Shown here: one piece after another, positions 28,280-38,479 of the stretch
Numbering within the stretch: the first letter of the stretch is position 1
How the letters are laid out: the number at the start of each line of letters is the position of its first letter
Source: Candidatus Sedimenticola sp. (ex Thyasira tokunagai)
GTDB taxonomy: Bacteria; Pseudomonadota; Gammaproteobacteria; Chromatiales; Chromatiaceae
DNA: 64,000 nucleotides
Direction: 5' to 3'
Assembly: GCA_037318855.1 (NCBI GenBank)
Contig: CP134874.1
Coordinates: forward strand, 1,178,598-1,242,597
Notes under the pieces: model-generated
Told to the model about the DNA's origin: nothing
Database searches by the model: none
Seen by the model: the letters and a program-made list of their open reading frames with translations, nothing else
Position numbers and translations under genes: made by a program

Positions 28280-28301
28280 CCCCCTCACACATGTGAGGGG
28301 G
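28280..28301 (+). terminator. GC-rich hairpin after the pilin gene
   Basis: CCCCCTCAC and GTGAGGGGG form a 9-bp stem with a 4-nt loop, 55 nt after the pilin stop. There is no T-run after it, so it may act as an mRNA-stabilising hairpin or attenuator that gives pilin more transcript than the next gene. Confidence 0.4.
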
Positions 28302-28330
28302 GTATGTGAGCAGATATCGAAAATGTACCT

Positions 28331-30292
28331 GTGACGCACAATAAATCCCACCCAGTCATATCGTTTGTCTGGCAATTTGTCGCAATCTTATTAATCATTT
28401 TATTAACCGTTTGGATTTATTACCCTGGACTATCAGGCCCTTTTATCCTAGATGATCAGGTTAATCTGTTATTCAAAAAATCTAACTCATCAATTAGCAT
28501 TGATGGCCTGTTAGCTGCCGTTTTATCAAATACAAGTGGCCCTCTCGGGCGCCCTATCTCCACTTTCAGTTTTGTCCTAAATCAGTGCTCTCATTCCGAT
28601 GGCAGCTTTTGCTTCAAGATAGTCAATGTGGCTATTCATTTGGCGATAGGTTTTTTGCTAGTTATACTGGGTAATCAACTACTAAAAAACTCTCCCATAC
28701 TGCAAAGAAAAGAAAACACGTGGCTTATAGCTGTCCTGCCTGCAGTTATTTGGCTGTTACACCCACTGCATGTAAGCACAGTGCTATATGTCGTTCAGCG
28801 GATGACGCAGCTATCAACACTATTCATGGTGCTGGGTATGATTGTATACGTATCAGGCCGACAAAGAATGCTTGGCAACTCACCGCATGGCTTACGCTAT
28901 ACACTTATTAGTATATTGCTGTTCACACCATTAGCTGCATTTAGCAAAGAGAATGGTCTACTGCTGCCAGCCTACATCATTCTAATAGAGAGCGTTTTTT
29001 TTCGTTTAGAGGCCAACTCAGAATCATCGAGAAAAAACCTGATTTGGGTGCTGGGTTTATTTTGTGTCCTACCTATCGCTATAGCGGTAGTCTATCAGTT
29101 GGGGAATCTTGAACATATCAGGCTGAGCTACGCCTCTCGTGCCTTTACTTTTGAAGAGAGAATATTTACCCAGCCGGTCATTTTGCTATTCTATCTGCGC
29201 CAAATATTTATACCAGAGCTCCAGTTAATGGGTGTGTTTCAGGATGACTTTCCTATTATCCATGAGCCCAATCTGCAGTTCTATTTGGCCGTCACTCTAC
29301 TAATATCTTTCCTAACGATATCTGTAACTCTATACAAAAAGCAGCCTCTTATTCTACTAGGCGTCTTTTGGTTTATCATTAGCCACTCTTTAGAGTCCAG
29401 TATATTCCCTCTTGAGATGGTTTTTGAACATCGTAATTATCTTGCGATCTGGGGGGTGTTTCTTCCGGTTGCCTGGTATCTGCATCGATTTATATACAAG
29501 CATCGCTCAATCGTTCTGGCGATCCTGCCTATAACTTATATTCTTCTTTTTGGTTCAATGACGGTGTTGCGTGTATATGAGTTCAAGGATAAAGTAACTT
29601 TCCATAGCAAAAGCCTTGAGAATCACCCTGACTCCCCCCGCGCTTTGGCCTCCATGGGAGAGGTGCATTATAAGCTTGGAGATCTAGAAAAGGGTAGAGA
29701 GCTCATTCGTCGGGCAGCCACATTAGCCCCCCACGAACTTGGTATTAGATTTAGTGAAATTGTAACTTACTGTGGTAGCTCTGAAATCCCAGAATCCCTA
29801 CTTGATGATCTCAGCTTGGACTTGAAAAATGCCCCCTTTCTAACATCTGCCACTAATGTTATGGCACTTAACCTTCTCACTAAGATTTTAACCAAAAAAT
29901 GTACAGGAGTTACACCAGAACAATTTTACCTTCTAACAAGCGCGGCATTATCTAATACTCTATTTAATAGGACGGTAAAGGGTAACTTTAGTATTTACTA
30001 TGCACATGCTCAAGTACTGTTCGATCTGGGGCGCTACGAGGAAGCTGAGTTCTTCCTTAAAAAAATATATCACGAGGGGGCAAGCCTGTCTCTGCAAGGC
30101 AGAGTAGACGCTCTCGGATTATTAGCCTATACCTATATTTTCTCTGGTGACATTGTCAGTGCCAAAAAAACCAAAGACCTGATGTCATCCCTTAATAAAA
30201 GCCCGGAGATCAATGCCGGACAAATCATTGAGAACATAGAAAATGCTTTGGAAAAATATGGGAAGATACGGACAAAGAATGAGTTGGAATGA
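28331..30292 (+). CDS. Multi-pass GT-C-like membrane protein with C-terminal TPR region
   Basis: This 653-residue protein has about ten membrane spans from residue 10 to 410 and a soluble C-terminal region with a tetratricopeptide-like repeat (SPRALASMGEVHYKLGDLEKGRELIRRAATLAP). The first periplasmic loop carries FILDDQ (Asp41-Asp42), then LGRPISTFSF, HPLHVSTVLYVVQRMTQLSTLF, SKENGLLLPAY and FEHRNYLA. This layout is like TMTC/DUF1736-type GT-C glycosyltransferases. Placed directly after a pilin, it is a candidate pilin glycosyltransferase; that is inference. It starts with GTG and is AT-rich compared with its neighbours, which suggests transfer together with the pilin. It is not the PilO/PglL (Wzy_C) type. 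Confidence 0.7.
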   Translation: MTHNKSHPVISFVWQFVAILLIILLTVWIYYPGLSGPFILDDQVNLLFKKSNSSISIDGLLAAVLSNTSGPLGRPISTFSFVLNQCSHSDGSFCFKIVNVAIHLAIGFLLVILGNQLLKNSPILQRKENTWLIAVLPAVIWLLHPLHVSTVLYVVQRMTQLSTLFMVLGMIVYVSGRQRMLGNSPHGLRYTLISILLFTPLAAFSKENGLLLPAYIILIESVFFRLEANSESSRKNLIWVLGLFCVLPIAIAVVYQLGNLEHIRLSYASRAFTFEERIFTQPVILLFYLRQIFIPELQLMGVFQDDFPIIHEPNLQFYLAVTLLISFLTISVTLYKKQPLILLGVFWFIISHSLESSIFPLEMVFEHRNYLAIWGVFLPVAWYLHRFIYKHRSIVLAILPITYILLFGSMTVLRVYEFKDKVTFHSKSLENHPDSPRALASMGEVHYKLGDLEKGRELIRRAATLAPHELGIRFSEIVTYCGSSEIPESLLDDLSLDLKNAPFLTSATNVMALNLLTKILTKKCTGVTPEQFYLLTSAALSNTLFNRTVKGNFSIYYAHAQVLFDLGRYEEAEFFLKKIYHEGASLSLQGRVDALGLLAYTYIFSGDIVSAKKTKDLMSSLNKSPEINAGQIIENIENALEKYGKIRTKNELE

Positions 30293-30485
30293 TCCTTTAT
30301 CAGGGTGTTTAAGTTACCACTGGCATTAGCCGGTCAACTCCAGCAGAGGTATTGAATGGTGTGGTGAAGCATTCCTGAAAACGTGCTCTAACTCAGTAGT
30401 GACGCAGAACTTGATGCGACTTGATTTTTTGCAGAAAATGGCGACCCTCCTACCTTTTTGAAGGCAGGGAGTGTTTATTGCTCTT

Positions 30486-31838
30486 TTAATTTATACCCAA
30501 TTTATCAAGGCGGTAGCGTAGGGCACGAAAACTGATTCCCAGTTTTTTTGCTGCCGCTGTCTTGTTCCAACGGGTCTCCTCCAGCGCCCGGGTGATGATT
30601 ATCCGCTCTATCTTCTCCAGATGTTCTTCCAGGGGGAGTCCCTGTTCCGGCTGGGGGGTATCTCGGTTATTGTCCGGCAGCGCAAGATCATCGAGGCCGA
30701 TCATACTTTCGTCGCAAAGGGCACTGGCGCGCTCCAGAATATTCTCCAGCTCGCGGACGTTGCCGGGGAAGGTGTAGCTGTAGAGGGCTTTCAGCGCCCC
30801 CCGCTCGACACGGGGTTTGTCGCAGCTATTCTGTTCTGAAATGCGACTCAGTATACGGTCTGTCAGCAGGGCGATATCTTCGCGACGCTCCCGCAAGGGG
30901 GGGATCTGTAGCTCGATGACGTTGATACGATAGAAGAGATCCTGACGGAACGCTCCCTCAGCCACCAGTTTGCCTAGATCTTTGTGGGTGGCGCTGATCA
31001 GTCGTACATCCACAGGGATCTCTTTCTGCGCACCCACTGGTCGGATCGACTTCTCCTGGATGGCTCGCAGTAGTTTTACCTGCATATGTAGGGGTAGGTC
31101 GGCTACCTCGTCGAGGAACAGGGTGCCGCCATCGGCTGCCTGAAACAGTCCCTCTTTGTCAGTGACCGCGCCGGTGAAACTCCCCTTTTTGTGCCCGAAG
31201 AACTCGCTCTCCATCAGTTCCTGGGGTATGGCGCCGCAGTTGACGGCGATGAACTCGTGATCGTCTCTGGGCCCTTGGTTGTGAATCATGTGAGCCGCCA
31301 ACTCTTTGCCGCTGCCAGACTCGCCGCTGATATAGACCGGCGCTTGGTTGCGTGCTAGTTTGCGGGTCATTGCCCGGATCTTCTCAATGGCTGCTGACTT
31401 TCCCTGCAGCCCGCTGTCCGCCTTACTTGCTGTCTCTGTCTCTGCCTCTGTTGTGGGGAGAGGGGGGGTGTTATCCAATTTGAGTGCGCTCTCCACCAGT
31501 CTACGCAATATCTGCAGGTCAACTGGCTTGGATACAAAGTCGAAGGCCCCCGCTTTCAATGCCAGGACGGCGGAGTCCATATTCCCGTGGGCGGTGATCA
31601 TGGCGACGGGGAGCTGGGGGTATTGCCGGTTGATCAGTTCAACCAGTTCGATGCCGTTGCCGTCGGGCAGTCGCATATCGGTGAGGCAGAGGTCGAATGA
31701 CTCCTTCTGCAGATGATCTCGGGCAGAGCCCAGATCCCCCGCGGAGCGGGTGTTGATATTCATCCGCCCGAGGGTGATCTCCAGTAGTTCCCGGATGTCT
31801 GGTTCATCATCGACAATAAGCGCAAGGGGCTGGGGCAT
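30486..31838 (-). CDS. pilR: Sigma-54-dependent response regulator PilR
   Basis: This NtrC-type activator has 450 residues. Receiver domain at 1-120 with the phospho-accepting Asp in LCLTDMRLPDG. AAA+ domain at about 150-385 with Walker A GESGSGKE, the sigma-54 contact loop GSFTGA and Walker B GGTLFLDEVADLP. Fis-type DNA-binding helix-turn-helix at the end (TRWNKTAAAKKLGISFRALRYRLDKLGI). The end and the neighbouring sensor match PilR, which drives pilin transcription. It is downstream of pilS on the same strand, about 105 nt away. Confidence 0.94.
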   Translation of the reverse strand: MPQPLALIVDDEPDIRELLEITLGRMNINTRSAGDLGSARDHLQKESFDLCLTDMRLPDGNGIELVELINRQYPQLPVAMITAHGNMDSAVLALKAGAFDFVSKPVDLQILRRLVESALKLDNTPPLPTTEAETETASKADSGLQGKSAAIEKIRAMTRKLARNQAPVYISGESGSGKELAAHMIHNQGPRDDHEFIAVNCGAIPQELMESEFFGHKKGSFTGAVTDKEGLFQAADGGTLFLDEVADLPLHMQVKLLRAIQEKSIRPVGAQKEIPVDVRLISATHKDLGKLVAEGAFRQDLFYRINVIELQIPPLRERREDIALLTDRILSRISEQNSCDKPRVERGALKALYSYTFPGNVRELENILERASALCDESMIGLDDLALPDNNRDTPQPEQGLPLEEHLEKIERIIITRALEETRWNKTAAAKKLGISFRALRYRLDKLGIN

Positions 31839-31942
31839 TATTTTCTCAAGCCCCGAATTCTGTAGACGGGGCTAGTGGTATGGTTGGTCAGATTTGATCT
31901 GAATTGTATGCGTCGCTGCATGTTTGTCAATTACGGCAAAAA

Positions 31943-33586
31943 TTAATCCACTATCGGTTGATTACCCCTGCCAGGAAAGGTGATACGAAAACAGCTCCCG
32001 CCCGTGGGTATGGTGATGTAATCAAGCCCCAACCGGTTGGATTCACTCAGCTCCTTGGCAATAAACAGCCCCAGCCCTGTGCCCGAATTACGGGTAGTGA
32101 AAAAGGGCTCGAAGATCTGCCGTACTGTCTCAGCATCTATCCCCGGTCCATTGTCGATGATATCGACAAAAGGCCCCCCCGACTCCCGTGTGATGCCGCC
32201 GTTGATTTTGATCGATAGGAGCTCCTGCTCCCTGTCGAAGTGGTTGATGGCGTTTTCGCAGAGGATGACAAACATCTGTCGCAGCTGGCTGGGGTCCGCC
32301 CTAATTAGTGTACTGTCGGGTTCGATTTGCAGTTGGATGGTTTCGTCTGTTAGTCGGTGACTGCGTTGCAAGTCACTCACAAACTGTTGTAGCCAGTGCT
32401 TGAGGGTAAATTCCTCGGGCTGTGAATGGCTGCGGCGGGAGAACTGAAGAATGTTCTCGATCACCTCATTCACTCGCAGCGTGTTGGTGTTGATGATATC
32501 TATCAGCCGCTGATCAGATTGCGGCAGGTCAGGTGACTCTCTCAGCAACTGCTCTGCATGACCGATGGCGCCCAGGGGATTACGGATCTCATGGGCGATA
32601 CTGGCGGTGAGTCGGCCGAGTGAGGCCAGCTTCATCTGCTGCGCCTGCTGTGTCACCGTCGCCATATCTTCAAGGAAGATGACCGTGCCCTCATCGCCAC
32701 GGGTTCCCAGCCGGGAGAAGCCGGCTTTCAGCTCGCGACCGGCTGGGGTGGGGCGAAACGGCACTATCTGAAATTGGTGGTCGGCTTTCCACTGCTCCAA
32801 CTGGAGCAGTAGTTCATGGCTCACCTCTTCCAGAGAGTCGTCGGTGCCGGCGCTTGGCATTCCCACAAGGTACCAGGCGGCCTCATTCATCAAGCGAATG
32901 GAATTGTCACTATCAGCGACGATGATGCCGGTCTGCATGTGCTGGATTACATACTCATTGAGCTGCTCCAGGTTGGCCAGATCCAGCTCCCGCTGGCTTG
33001 CCAGTGCCTCGCTCCTGCGTAACTGGAGTGACAGCACATGGGAGAGGGTTGCAATGGCAAAAAAGAGCACTCCCAGCAGCCCGGACTGAGTATAGGCGGT
33101 ATTGATAAATGAGTTGCTGAGGTGAGAGTAGACCTGTTCAGTCAGAATAAATAAGGAGGCGAGGGCTGCCAGCAATCCCGCTGACAATCCGCGACAGATC
33201 AGGCTGCCGAAGGCGATAGAGACAGCCATCAGCATACCCAGTCCGGATTCGACCCCGCCGCTGGCGTGTGTCAGCAAGGTGATGGAGCAGATATCGATAA
33301 ACACCATCAGAAATCCCTGATTCTGCGGTGATATGAAGGATGGAGCGTAGAGCAGCAGGCCGCCCGCAATCACCATCCCGACGTAGATACTGGCGGTGAG
33401 GGCGAAAAGCTCTCCGCTGTGGCTGCCTAGAAGTGAGGGGCCGGTGTTGGTGAAAAAGAGCAGGGCGAGGGTGACGGCAAGAGCCAGTCGATAGACAAAA
33501 AAGTAGAACAGAGCGCGTTCCGGTCTCTCCTCGTCGGGCAGGATGACCTGGGTGTCGATCGGTCCGCTGGATTCAAATAGGGCCAT
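31943..33586 (-). CDS. pilS: Sensor histidine kinase PilS
   Basis: This membrane kinase of about 547 residues pairs with PilR. It has about six N-terminal membrane spans (residues 25-195), a PAS-like region (EQLNEYVIQHMQTGIIVADSDNSIRLMNEAA), a dimerisation/phospho-His box (SIAHEIRNPLGAIGHAEQLL) and the ATPase boxes ENAINHF, DNGPGI and GTGLGLFIAKEL. ATG at 33586 is preferred to the TTG one codon earlier. The start lies 4 nt from the edge of repeat element B2, so the ribosome-binding sequence (AGAGG) is supplied by that element. Confidence 0.94.
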   Translation of the reverse strand: MALFESSGPIDTQVILPDEERPERALFYFFVYRLALAVTLALLFFTNTGPSLLGSHSGELFALTASIYVGMVIAGGLLLYAPSFISPQNQGFLMVFIDICSITLLTHASGGVESGLGMLMAVSIAFGSLICRGLSAGLLAALASLFILTEQVYSHLSNSFINTAYTQSGLLGVLFFAIATLSHVLSLQLRRSEALASQRELDLANLEQLNEYVIQHMQTGIIVADSDNSIRLMNEAAWYLVGMPSAGTDDSLEEVSHELLLQLEQWKADHQFQIVPFRPTPAGRELKAGFSRLGTRGDEGTVIFLEDMATVTQQAQQMKLASLGRLTASIAHEIRNPLGAIGHAEQLLRESPDLPQSDQRLIDIINTNTLRVNEVIENILQFSRRSHSQPEEFTLKHWLQQFVSDLQRSHRLTDETIQLQIEPDSTLIRADPSQLRQMFVILCENAINHFDREQELLSIKINGGITRESGGPFVDIIDNGPGIDAETVRQIFEPFFTTRNSGTGLGLFIAKELSESNRLGLDYITIPTGGSCFRITFPGRGNQPIVD

Positions 33587-33589
33587 CAA

Positions 33590-33747
33590 GGGGCCTCTGA
33601 ACAGAGATGAGCGAATTGAATTGTGCCCGGAAGGTGCCGGCTCAAGGAGAAAATCGCAGCTAATAGCAGGTTATTGATAGGATGTCCGATGCAGGTATTG
33701 CGTTTATTGAGTGCAAGGCAATTGTTCATGACTTGTTCGGCAGTTCC
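33590..33747. repeat. Miniature inverted-repeat element, family B, copy 2
   Basis: This 158-nt element begins GGGGCCTCTGAACAG and ends in the complement of GGAACTGCCGAACAAGTC. It has the same length and inner sequence as copy 1 at 3731-3888. It fills the whole gap between the PP0621-like gene (stop codon at its right edge) and pilS (start codon at its left edge). Confidence 0.78.
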
Positions 33748-33984
33748 TTAGCTATCACGGGTCTGCTTATCCGCCTCCAGGTGTTTGGGGCCGCAGTAGA
33801 AATTGTCATTACTGCAGACGGCCTCGGCTCGGGGTAGGTAGACTCCGCAGTGCCTACATTGAACCGTTTCAACCGAGGCGGTATCCGACTTTTTTCTGGG
33901 GGTTTGGTTAGCGGCGCTCTTGCTGATCAGCTGAATTATGTAGTAGATAAGGAGAGCGGCGGCGAGGATAAAAAGTAGTTTCAT
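33748..33984 (-). CDS. PP0621-family small membrane protein
   Basis: This 78-residue protein has one N-terminal membrane helix (about residues 3-22) and a C-terminal zinc-ribbon-like part with VQCRHCGVYLPRAEAV, then CSNDNFYCGPKH. This matches the small PP0621-like proteins usually found immediately upstream of pilS in Pseudomonas-type genomes. Function is unknown. The stop TAA abuts repeat B2. Transcription through it would continue to pilS. Confidence 0.8.
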   Translation of the reverse strand: MKLLFILAAALLIYYIIQLISKSAANQTPRKKSDTASVETVQCRHCGVYLPRAEAVCSNDNFYCGPKHLEADKQTRDS

Positions 33985-34083
33985 ACCCGTATTAAAGCTT
34001 ATTCGGTAGGGTTATTTTTTGATTCTTGCTTCAGTTTGCCTCAGAATAGCAGCTTTTCCAGCAAACTGGTTGTATAAAGAATA

Positions 34084-35247
34084 ATGAATTTACATGAATA
34101 TCAATCAAAGCAGCTATTTGCCAGGCAGGGTATTCCGGTACCTGAGGGTAAGCCGGCTGTCACCGTAAATGAGGCGCGGGAGGCGGCACAGACACTGGCC
34201 GGCGAACGTTGGGTGGTGAAGGCGCAGATTCATGCCGGTGGCCGTGGTAAGGTCGGCGGTGTGGTTCTGGTCGACACTCTTGATCAGGTCGAGGCCGAAG
34301 CCGAGCGTCTGCTCGGGAGCATGATGGCCACCAAGCAGACCGGAGAGCCCGGTCTGCCGGTCAACACACTCCTTATCGAAGAGCCTACCGATATTGATCG
34401 CGAACTCTACCTCAGTGTCCTGATGGACCGTGCCGAGAAGAAGGTCCTCTTTATGGCCTCCCCTGCCGGTGGCATGAATATCGAAGAGGTGGCTGAGAAG
34501 ACACCGGAGCAGATCCACACTACCCATGTCGATCCCGCCGCCGGTATGCAGGGTTACCAGTGTCGCAAGCTGGCCTTTGCCCTCGGGCTGGAAGGGAAGC
34601 AGGTTCGTGAGTTCCAGAAGCTGATGTGCAATCTCTACGATCTGTTCATCACAAACGATGCCAGCCTGATCGAGGTCAATCCTCTGGTAGTGAACAAAGA
34701 GGGACATCTGATCGCACTCGATGCCAAGATTAATCTTGATGACAACGCCTTCTACCGTCAGCCCGAACTGATCGCCATGCGTGACGTTACCCAGGAAGAT
34801 GAGCGGGAAGCGAAAGCGAAAGAGCACGATCTCAACTACATCACCCTCGACGGTAATATCGGCTGCATGGTTAATGGCGCCGGTCTGGCGATGGCCACCA
34901 TGGATCTGGTCCAGCTTAAGGGTGGTTCACCCGCCAACTTCCTCGACGTGGGTGGTGGTACTACTGCAGATCGTGTTGCTGAGGCGTTCAAACTGATTCT
35001 TTCCGATGAGAAGGTGGAGGCGGTACTGGTCAATATTTTCGGTGGTATCGTTCGCTGTGATCTGATTGCAGACGGTATCATTCAGGCGGTAAAGGAGGTG
35101 AATATGCAGATTCCTCTGGTCGTCCGCCTGGAAGGCACCAATGCTCCCCAAGGGCGAGAAACGCTGGAGAACAGCGGTCTGCCCATCATCACTGCTTCCG
35201 ACCTGGCGGAAGGGGCAGAGAAGGTAGTTGCTGCGGCCAAGGGCTGA
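34084..35247 (+). CDS. sucC: Succinyl-CoA synthetase (ADP-forming) beta subunit
   Basis: SucC forms the nucleotide- and succinate-binding half of the TCA enzyme that makes ATP (or GTP) while releasing CoA. The 387-residue length and the start [20 protein letters not shown] are canonical. An ATP-grasp domain covers about residues 1-240 ([21 protein letters not shown]), followed by the CoA-ligase fold with [18 protein letters not shown] and [17 protein letters not shown]. sucD follows after 115 nt on the same strand. Confidence 0.98.
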   Translation: MNLHEYQSKQLFARQGIPVPEGKPAVTVNEAREAAQTLAGERWVVKAQIHAGGRGKVGGVVLVDTLDQVEAEAERLLGSMMATKQTGEPGLPVNTLLIEEPTDIDRELYLSVLMDRAEKKVLFMASPAGGMNIEEVAEKTPEQIHTTHVDPAAGMQGYQCRKLAFALGLEGKQVREFQKLMCNLYDLFITNDASLIEVNPLVVNKEGHLIALDAKINLDDNAFYRQPELIAMRDVTQEDEREAKAKEHDLNYITLDGNIGCMVNGAGLAMATMDLVQLKGGSPANFLDVGGGTTADRVAEAFKLILSDEKVEAVLVNIFGGIVRCDLIADGIIQAVKEVNMQIPLVVRLEGTNAPQGRETLENSGLPIITASDLAEGAEKVVAAAKG

Positions 35248-35362
35248 GCGACGGGATCTCCAGAGCGCTTGAGGAGAGTGACCGGCCAATAGGCCGGGCC
35301 CTCATCAAAGTATTCCATTATTGGGGCGGTCTAGAGCCGGCCCCTGGGAAAAGGTAAGAGCA

Positions 35363-36235
35363 GTGAGTATTCTCATAGACAAGAACACAAAGGTTATCTG
35401 CCAGGGCTTTACCGGCAAGCAGGGCACCTTCCATACCGAGCAGGCCATCGCCTACGGCACCAATGTGGTTGGTGGTGTCACCCCCGGCAAAGGCGGTCAG
35501 ACACACCTCGACCTGCCGGTGTTTGACACAGTGCACGATGCAGTAAAAGAGACCGGTGCCGAAGCCACAATGATTTATGTACCGGCCTCTTTTGCAGCCG
35601 ATGCCATCCTTGAAGCGGCGGATGCCGGCATCAAGGTAATCGTCTGTATCTCAGAAGGTATTCCGGTCATCGATATGATGCGGGTAAAGGCGGCACTGGC
35701 CACCCAGGACTGCCGGTTGATTGGACCCAACTGCCCGGGGGTAATCACTCCGGGTGGGTGCAAAATCGGTATTATGCCCGGCATGATCCACAAGCCAGGC
35801 AAAATCGGCATCGTCTCTCGCTCCGGCACCCTCACCTACGAGGCGGTCTATCAGACCACCACTACCGGACTTGGGCAGAGCACCTGTGTCGGTATCGGTG
35901 GCGATCCACTCCACGGTATGAACTTCATCGACTGCCTTGAGTTGTTCCAGCAGGATCCCCAGACTGAAGGTATCGTTATGGTCGGTGAGATTGGTGGTAC
36001 CGCAGAGGAAGATGCGGCCGCCTATATCCAGGCCAATGTCACCAAGCCGGTGGTTGCCTACATCGCAGGTGTTACTGCACCTCCTGGAAAGCGTATGGGC
36101 CATGCCGGCGCCATCGTCAGCGGTGGTAAAGGTACCGCCGACAGCAAGTTTGCCGCCCTGGAGTCCGCCGGTGTTGCCACCGTTCGTTCGCCTTCGGATA
36201 TCGGTCAAGCCATGTTGGGATTGATGAACGGCTAA
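35363..36235 (+). CDS. sucD: Succinyl-CoA synthetase alpha subunit
   Basis: SucD binds CoA and carries the phosphohistidine. It has 290 residues from the GTG at 35363, which gives the family N-terminus (V/M)[17 protein letters not shown]. An ATG-like frame extension to 35321 has no homology. The CoA site GKQGTFH, the NCPGVI region and the phospho-His in the [14 protein letters not shown] block are present. It forms an operon with sucC and is closed by a strong terminator. Confidence 0.98.
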   Translation: MSILIDKNTKVICQGFTGKQGTFHTEQAIAYGTNVVGGVTPGKGGQTHLDLPVFDTVHDAVKETGAEATMIYVPASFAADAILEAADAGIKVIVCISEGIPVIDMMRVKAALATQDCRLIGPNCPGVITPGGCKIGIMPGMIHKPGKIGIVSRSGTLTYEAVYQTTTTGLGQSTCVGIGGDPLHGMNFIDCLELFQQDPQTEGIVMVGEIGGTAEEDAAAYIQANVTKPVVAYIAGVTAPPGKRMGHAGAIVSGGKGTADSKFAALESAGVATVRSPSDIGQAMLGLMNG

Positions 36236-36264
36236 AGCGAAAGCGCTATCCGTGAGTTATAATT

Positions 36265-36302
36265 AACCGCCATCGGCACTGGTTGCCGATGGCGGTTTTT
36301 TA
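36265..36302 (+). terminator. Rho-independent terminator of sucCD
   Basis: CCGCCATCGGCA and TGCCGATGGCGG form a 12-bp GC-rich stem, followed by a run of six T. It lies 30 nt after the sucD stop codon. A textbook intrinsic terminator. Confidence 0.95.
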
Positions 36303-36397
36303 TTTGGCAACCTTGCATTTGTAGGAGCGCTTCGAGAAAGGGTTCCTGCAAAAGTATTGTGCATAATCATGTATGTTTTTGATTTAGTGGTGAGCCC

Positions 36398-38017
36398 TTG
36401 ACTCTTAGAATCTCAATAGCACAGCTTAATTTCCTTGTCGGGGATGTTGCAGGCAACTGCGAGCGTATCCTGGAGGCTGTAGGCTTGGCCAGGGATGAGC
36501 AACGGGCCGATGTCGTGGTGTTCCCCGAACTAACCCTCACCGGCTACCCACCGGAGGACCTATTGCTGCGTCCGCAGTTGATTGAGCGTGTGGAACTGGC
36601 CCTGGAGCGACTCTGTAGGGAAGGCGGCGGTATCGATATTGTGGTCGGTTACCCCCGCCTGCTGGCCGGCCGACTCTATAACGCCGCCGGTGTGGTACGC
36701 AATGGCCGCATTATCGCCGAGTACTACAAGGAGCGGCTGCCCAACTACAGCGTCTTCGATGAGAAACGCTACTTTGTGTCTGGTGATCAGCCCTGTGTAT
36801 TCGAGATCAACGGTGTTGCCGTCGGCCTGACTATTTGTGAGGACATCTGGGATGCTACACCCGCTGCTCGCTCGGCGGCTGCCGGTGCCCGCCTGTTACT
36901 CAATCTCAATGCTTCGCCGTTCCACACTGGCAAAGCGCCGGAGCGGGAGGAGCTTTTACAACGTCGTGCCCGGGAGACAGGGCTCGCTATTGTCTATGTT
37001 AATTTGGTAGGCGGCCAGGATGAATTAGTGTTCGACGGCGGCTCCTTTGCCGTCGATTCCAAGGGTGTGCTAACTCAGCGACTGGACTATTTCACAGAGT
37101 CACAGGGATTGGTTGAAATTACCGATATTGACGACAGACCAGAGCCCGTACCTTCTGTAGTTACCCCTCTCATGGAGGAAGAGAAGGGCATCTACAATGC
37201 ATTGGTGCTGGGTGTACGGGATTACGTGCACAAGAATGGTTTTCACGGTGCGGTCCTCGGTCTCTCCGGAGGAATAGACTCGGCCCTGACGCTGGCGGTT
37301 GCCGTCGATGCCCTGGGAGCGGAACAGGTGGAGGTGGTGATGATGCCGTCCCGCTACACGCTCGAGATGAGCAATGAGGATGCGGTGATTGAGGCGGAGA
37401 GACTAGGCGTGCTTCATCGCTCTATTCCTATCGAGCAGGCCTTTAACACCTTTATAGAAATGCTGTCAGAGGAGTTTTCCGGTACTGCCGTCGATACCAC
37501 CGAAGAGAATATACAGGCAAGATGTCGGGGCATTATTCTGATGGCGATCAGCAATAAGAAGGGACGGATTCTGCTGACCACGGGCAACAAGAGTGAGATG
37601 GCGGTGGGATATGCGACTCTTTACGGTGATATGGCCGGTGGTTTTGCGCCGATCAAGGATGTGCCGAAACTGATGGTCTATCGCCTCTGTGAATTCCGTA
37701 ACCGTGATGGCGAGGTAATTCCCCGTCGGGTGATTGAACGTCCCCCTTCAGCGGAGTTGGCGCCGGATCAGAAAGATTCGGATAGTCTGCCACCCTATGA
37801 GATACTTGACGCCATCCTGGAGATGTATATCGAGAGGGACATGAGTGTTGCGGATATTTCCGCAGGGGGGTTTGATGACGCCGTTGTTCGGCGTGTAACC
37901 CGCATGGTAGATAACAATGAATACAAGCGCCGCCAGGCACCCCCCGGAGTAAAAATTACCCGGCGCGCGTTCGGTCGTGATAGGCGCTACCCGCTGACCA
38001 GCGGTTTTTCAAGGTGA
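36398..38017 (+). CDS. nadE: Glutamine-dependent NAD+ synthetase
   Basis: NadE converts deamido-NAD to NAD using glutamine. The 539-residue protein joins an N-terminal nitrilase-type amidase domain (residues 1-255, with the catalytic Glu in VVFPELTLTGYPPEDLL, the Lys in YYKERLPNYSVFDE and the Cys in GLTICEDIWD) to a C-terminal ATP pyrophosphatase synthetase domain (GLSGGIDSALTLAVA, TTGNKSEMAVGYATLYGDMAGG). The start is TTG, as nearby ATG and GTG codons run into stops. glnB follows after 19 nt. PII proteins are known to control glutamine-dependent NadE in some proteobacteria, so the pairing may be functional. Confidence 0.96.
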   Translation: MTLRISIAQLNFLVGDVAGNCERILEAVGLARDEQRADVVVFPELTLTGYPPEDLLLRPQLIERVELALERLCREGGGIDIVVGYPRLLAGRLYNAAGVVRNGRIIAEYYKERLPNYSVFDEKRYFVSGDQPCVFEINGVAVGLTICEDIWDATPAARSAAAGARLLLNLNASPFHTGKAPEREELLQRRARETGLAIVYVNLVGGQDELVFDGGSFAVDSKGVLTQRLDYFTESQGLVEITDIDDRPEPVPSVVTPLMEEEKGIYNALVLGVRDYVHKNGFHGAVLGLSGGIDSALTLAVAVDALGAEQVEVVMMPSRYTLEMSNEDAVIEAERLGVLHRSIPIEQAFNTFIEMLSEEFSGTAVDTTEENIQARCRGIILMAISNKKGRILLTTGNKSEMAVGYATLYGDMAGGFAPIKDVPKLMVYRLCEFRNRDGEVIPRRVIERPPSAELAPDQKDSDSLPPYEILDAILEMYIERDMSVADISAGGFDDAVVRRVTRMVDNNEYKRRQAPPGVKITRRAFGRDRRYPLTSGFSR

Positions 38018-38033
38018 CTCAGGAGCAGATTAG

Positions 38034-38375
<342 letters not shown>

Positions 38376-38399
38376 TTAGCCTAAAGTCTCGTCCTACCT

Positions 38400-38476
38400 G
38401 TAGGAGCCCCGCCCTCGGGGCGATGGAATATGGCCGAGCCGTGCAAAATTTATCGCGGCGAGGGCGCCACTCCTAC
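38400..38476. repeat. GTAG-type REP pair between glnB and bamD
   Basis: GTAGGAGCCCCGCCCTCGGG at the left and the complement of GAGGGCGCCACTCCTAC at the right form a long imperfect hairpin between the convergent glnB and bamD stops. It probably doubles as a bidirectional terminator. Confidence 0.7.
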
Positions 38477-38479
38477 AGT

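Noticed and set aside
35321..35362. Longer sucD start
   Set aside because: Added residues lack homology; GTG at 35363 gives the canonical [10 protein letters not shown] start.
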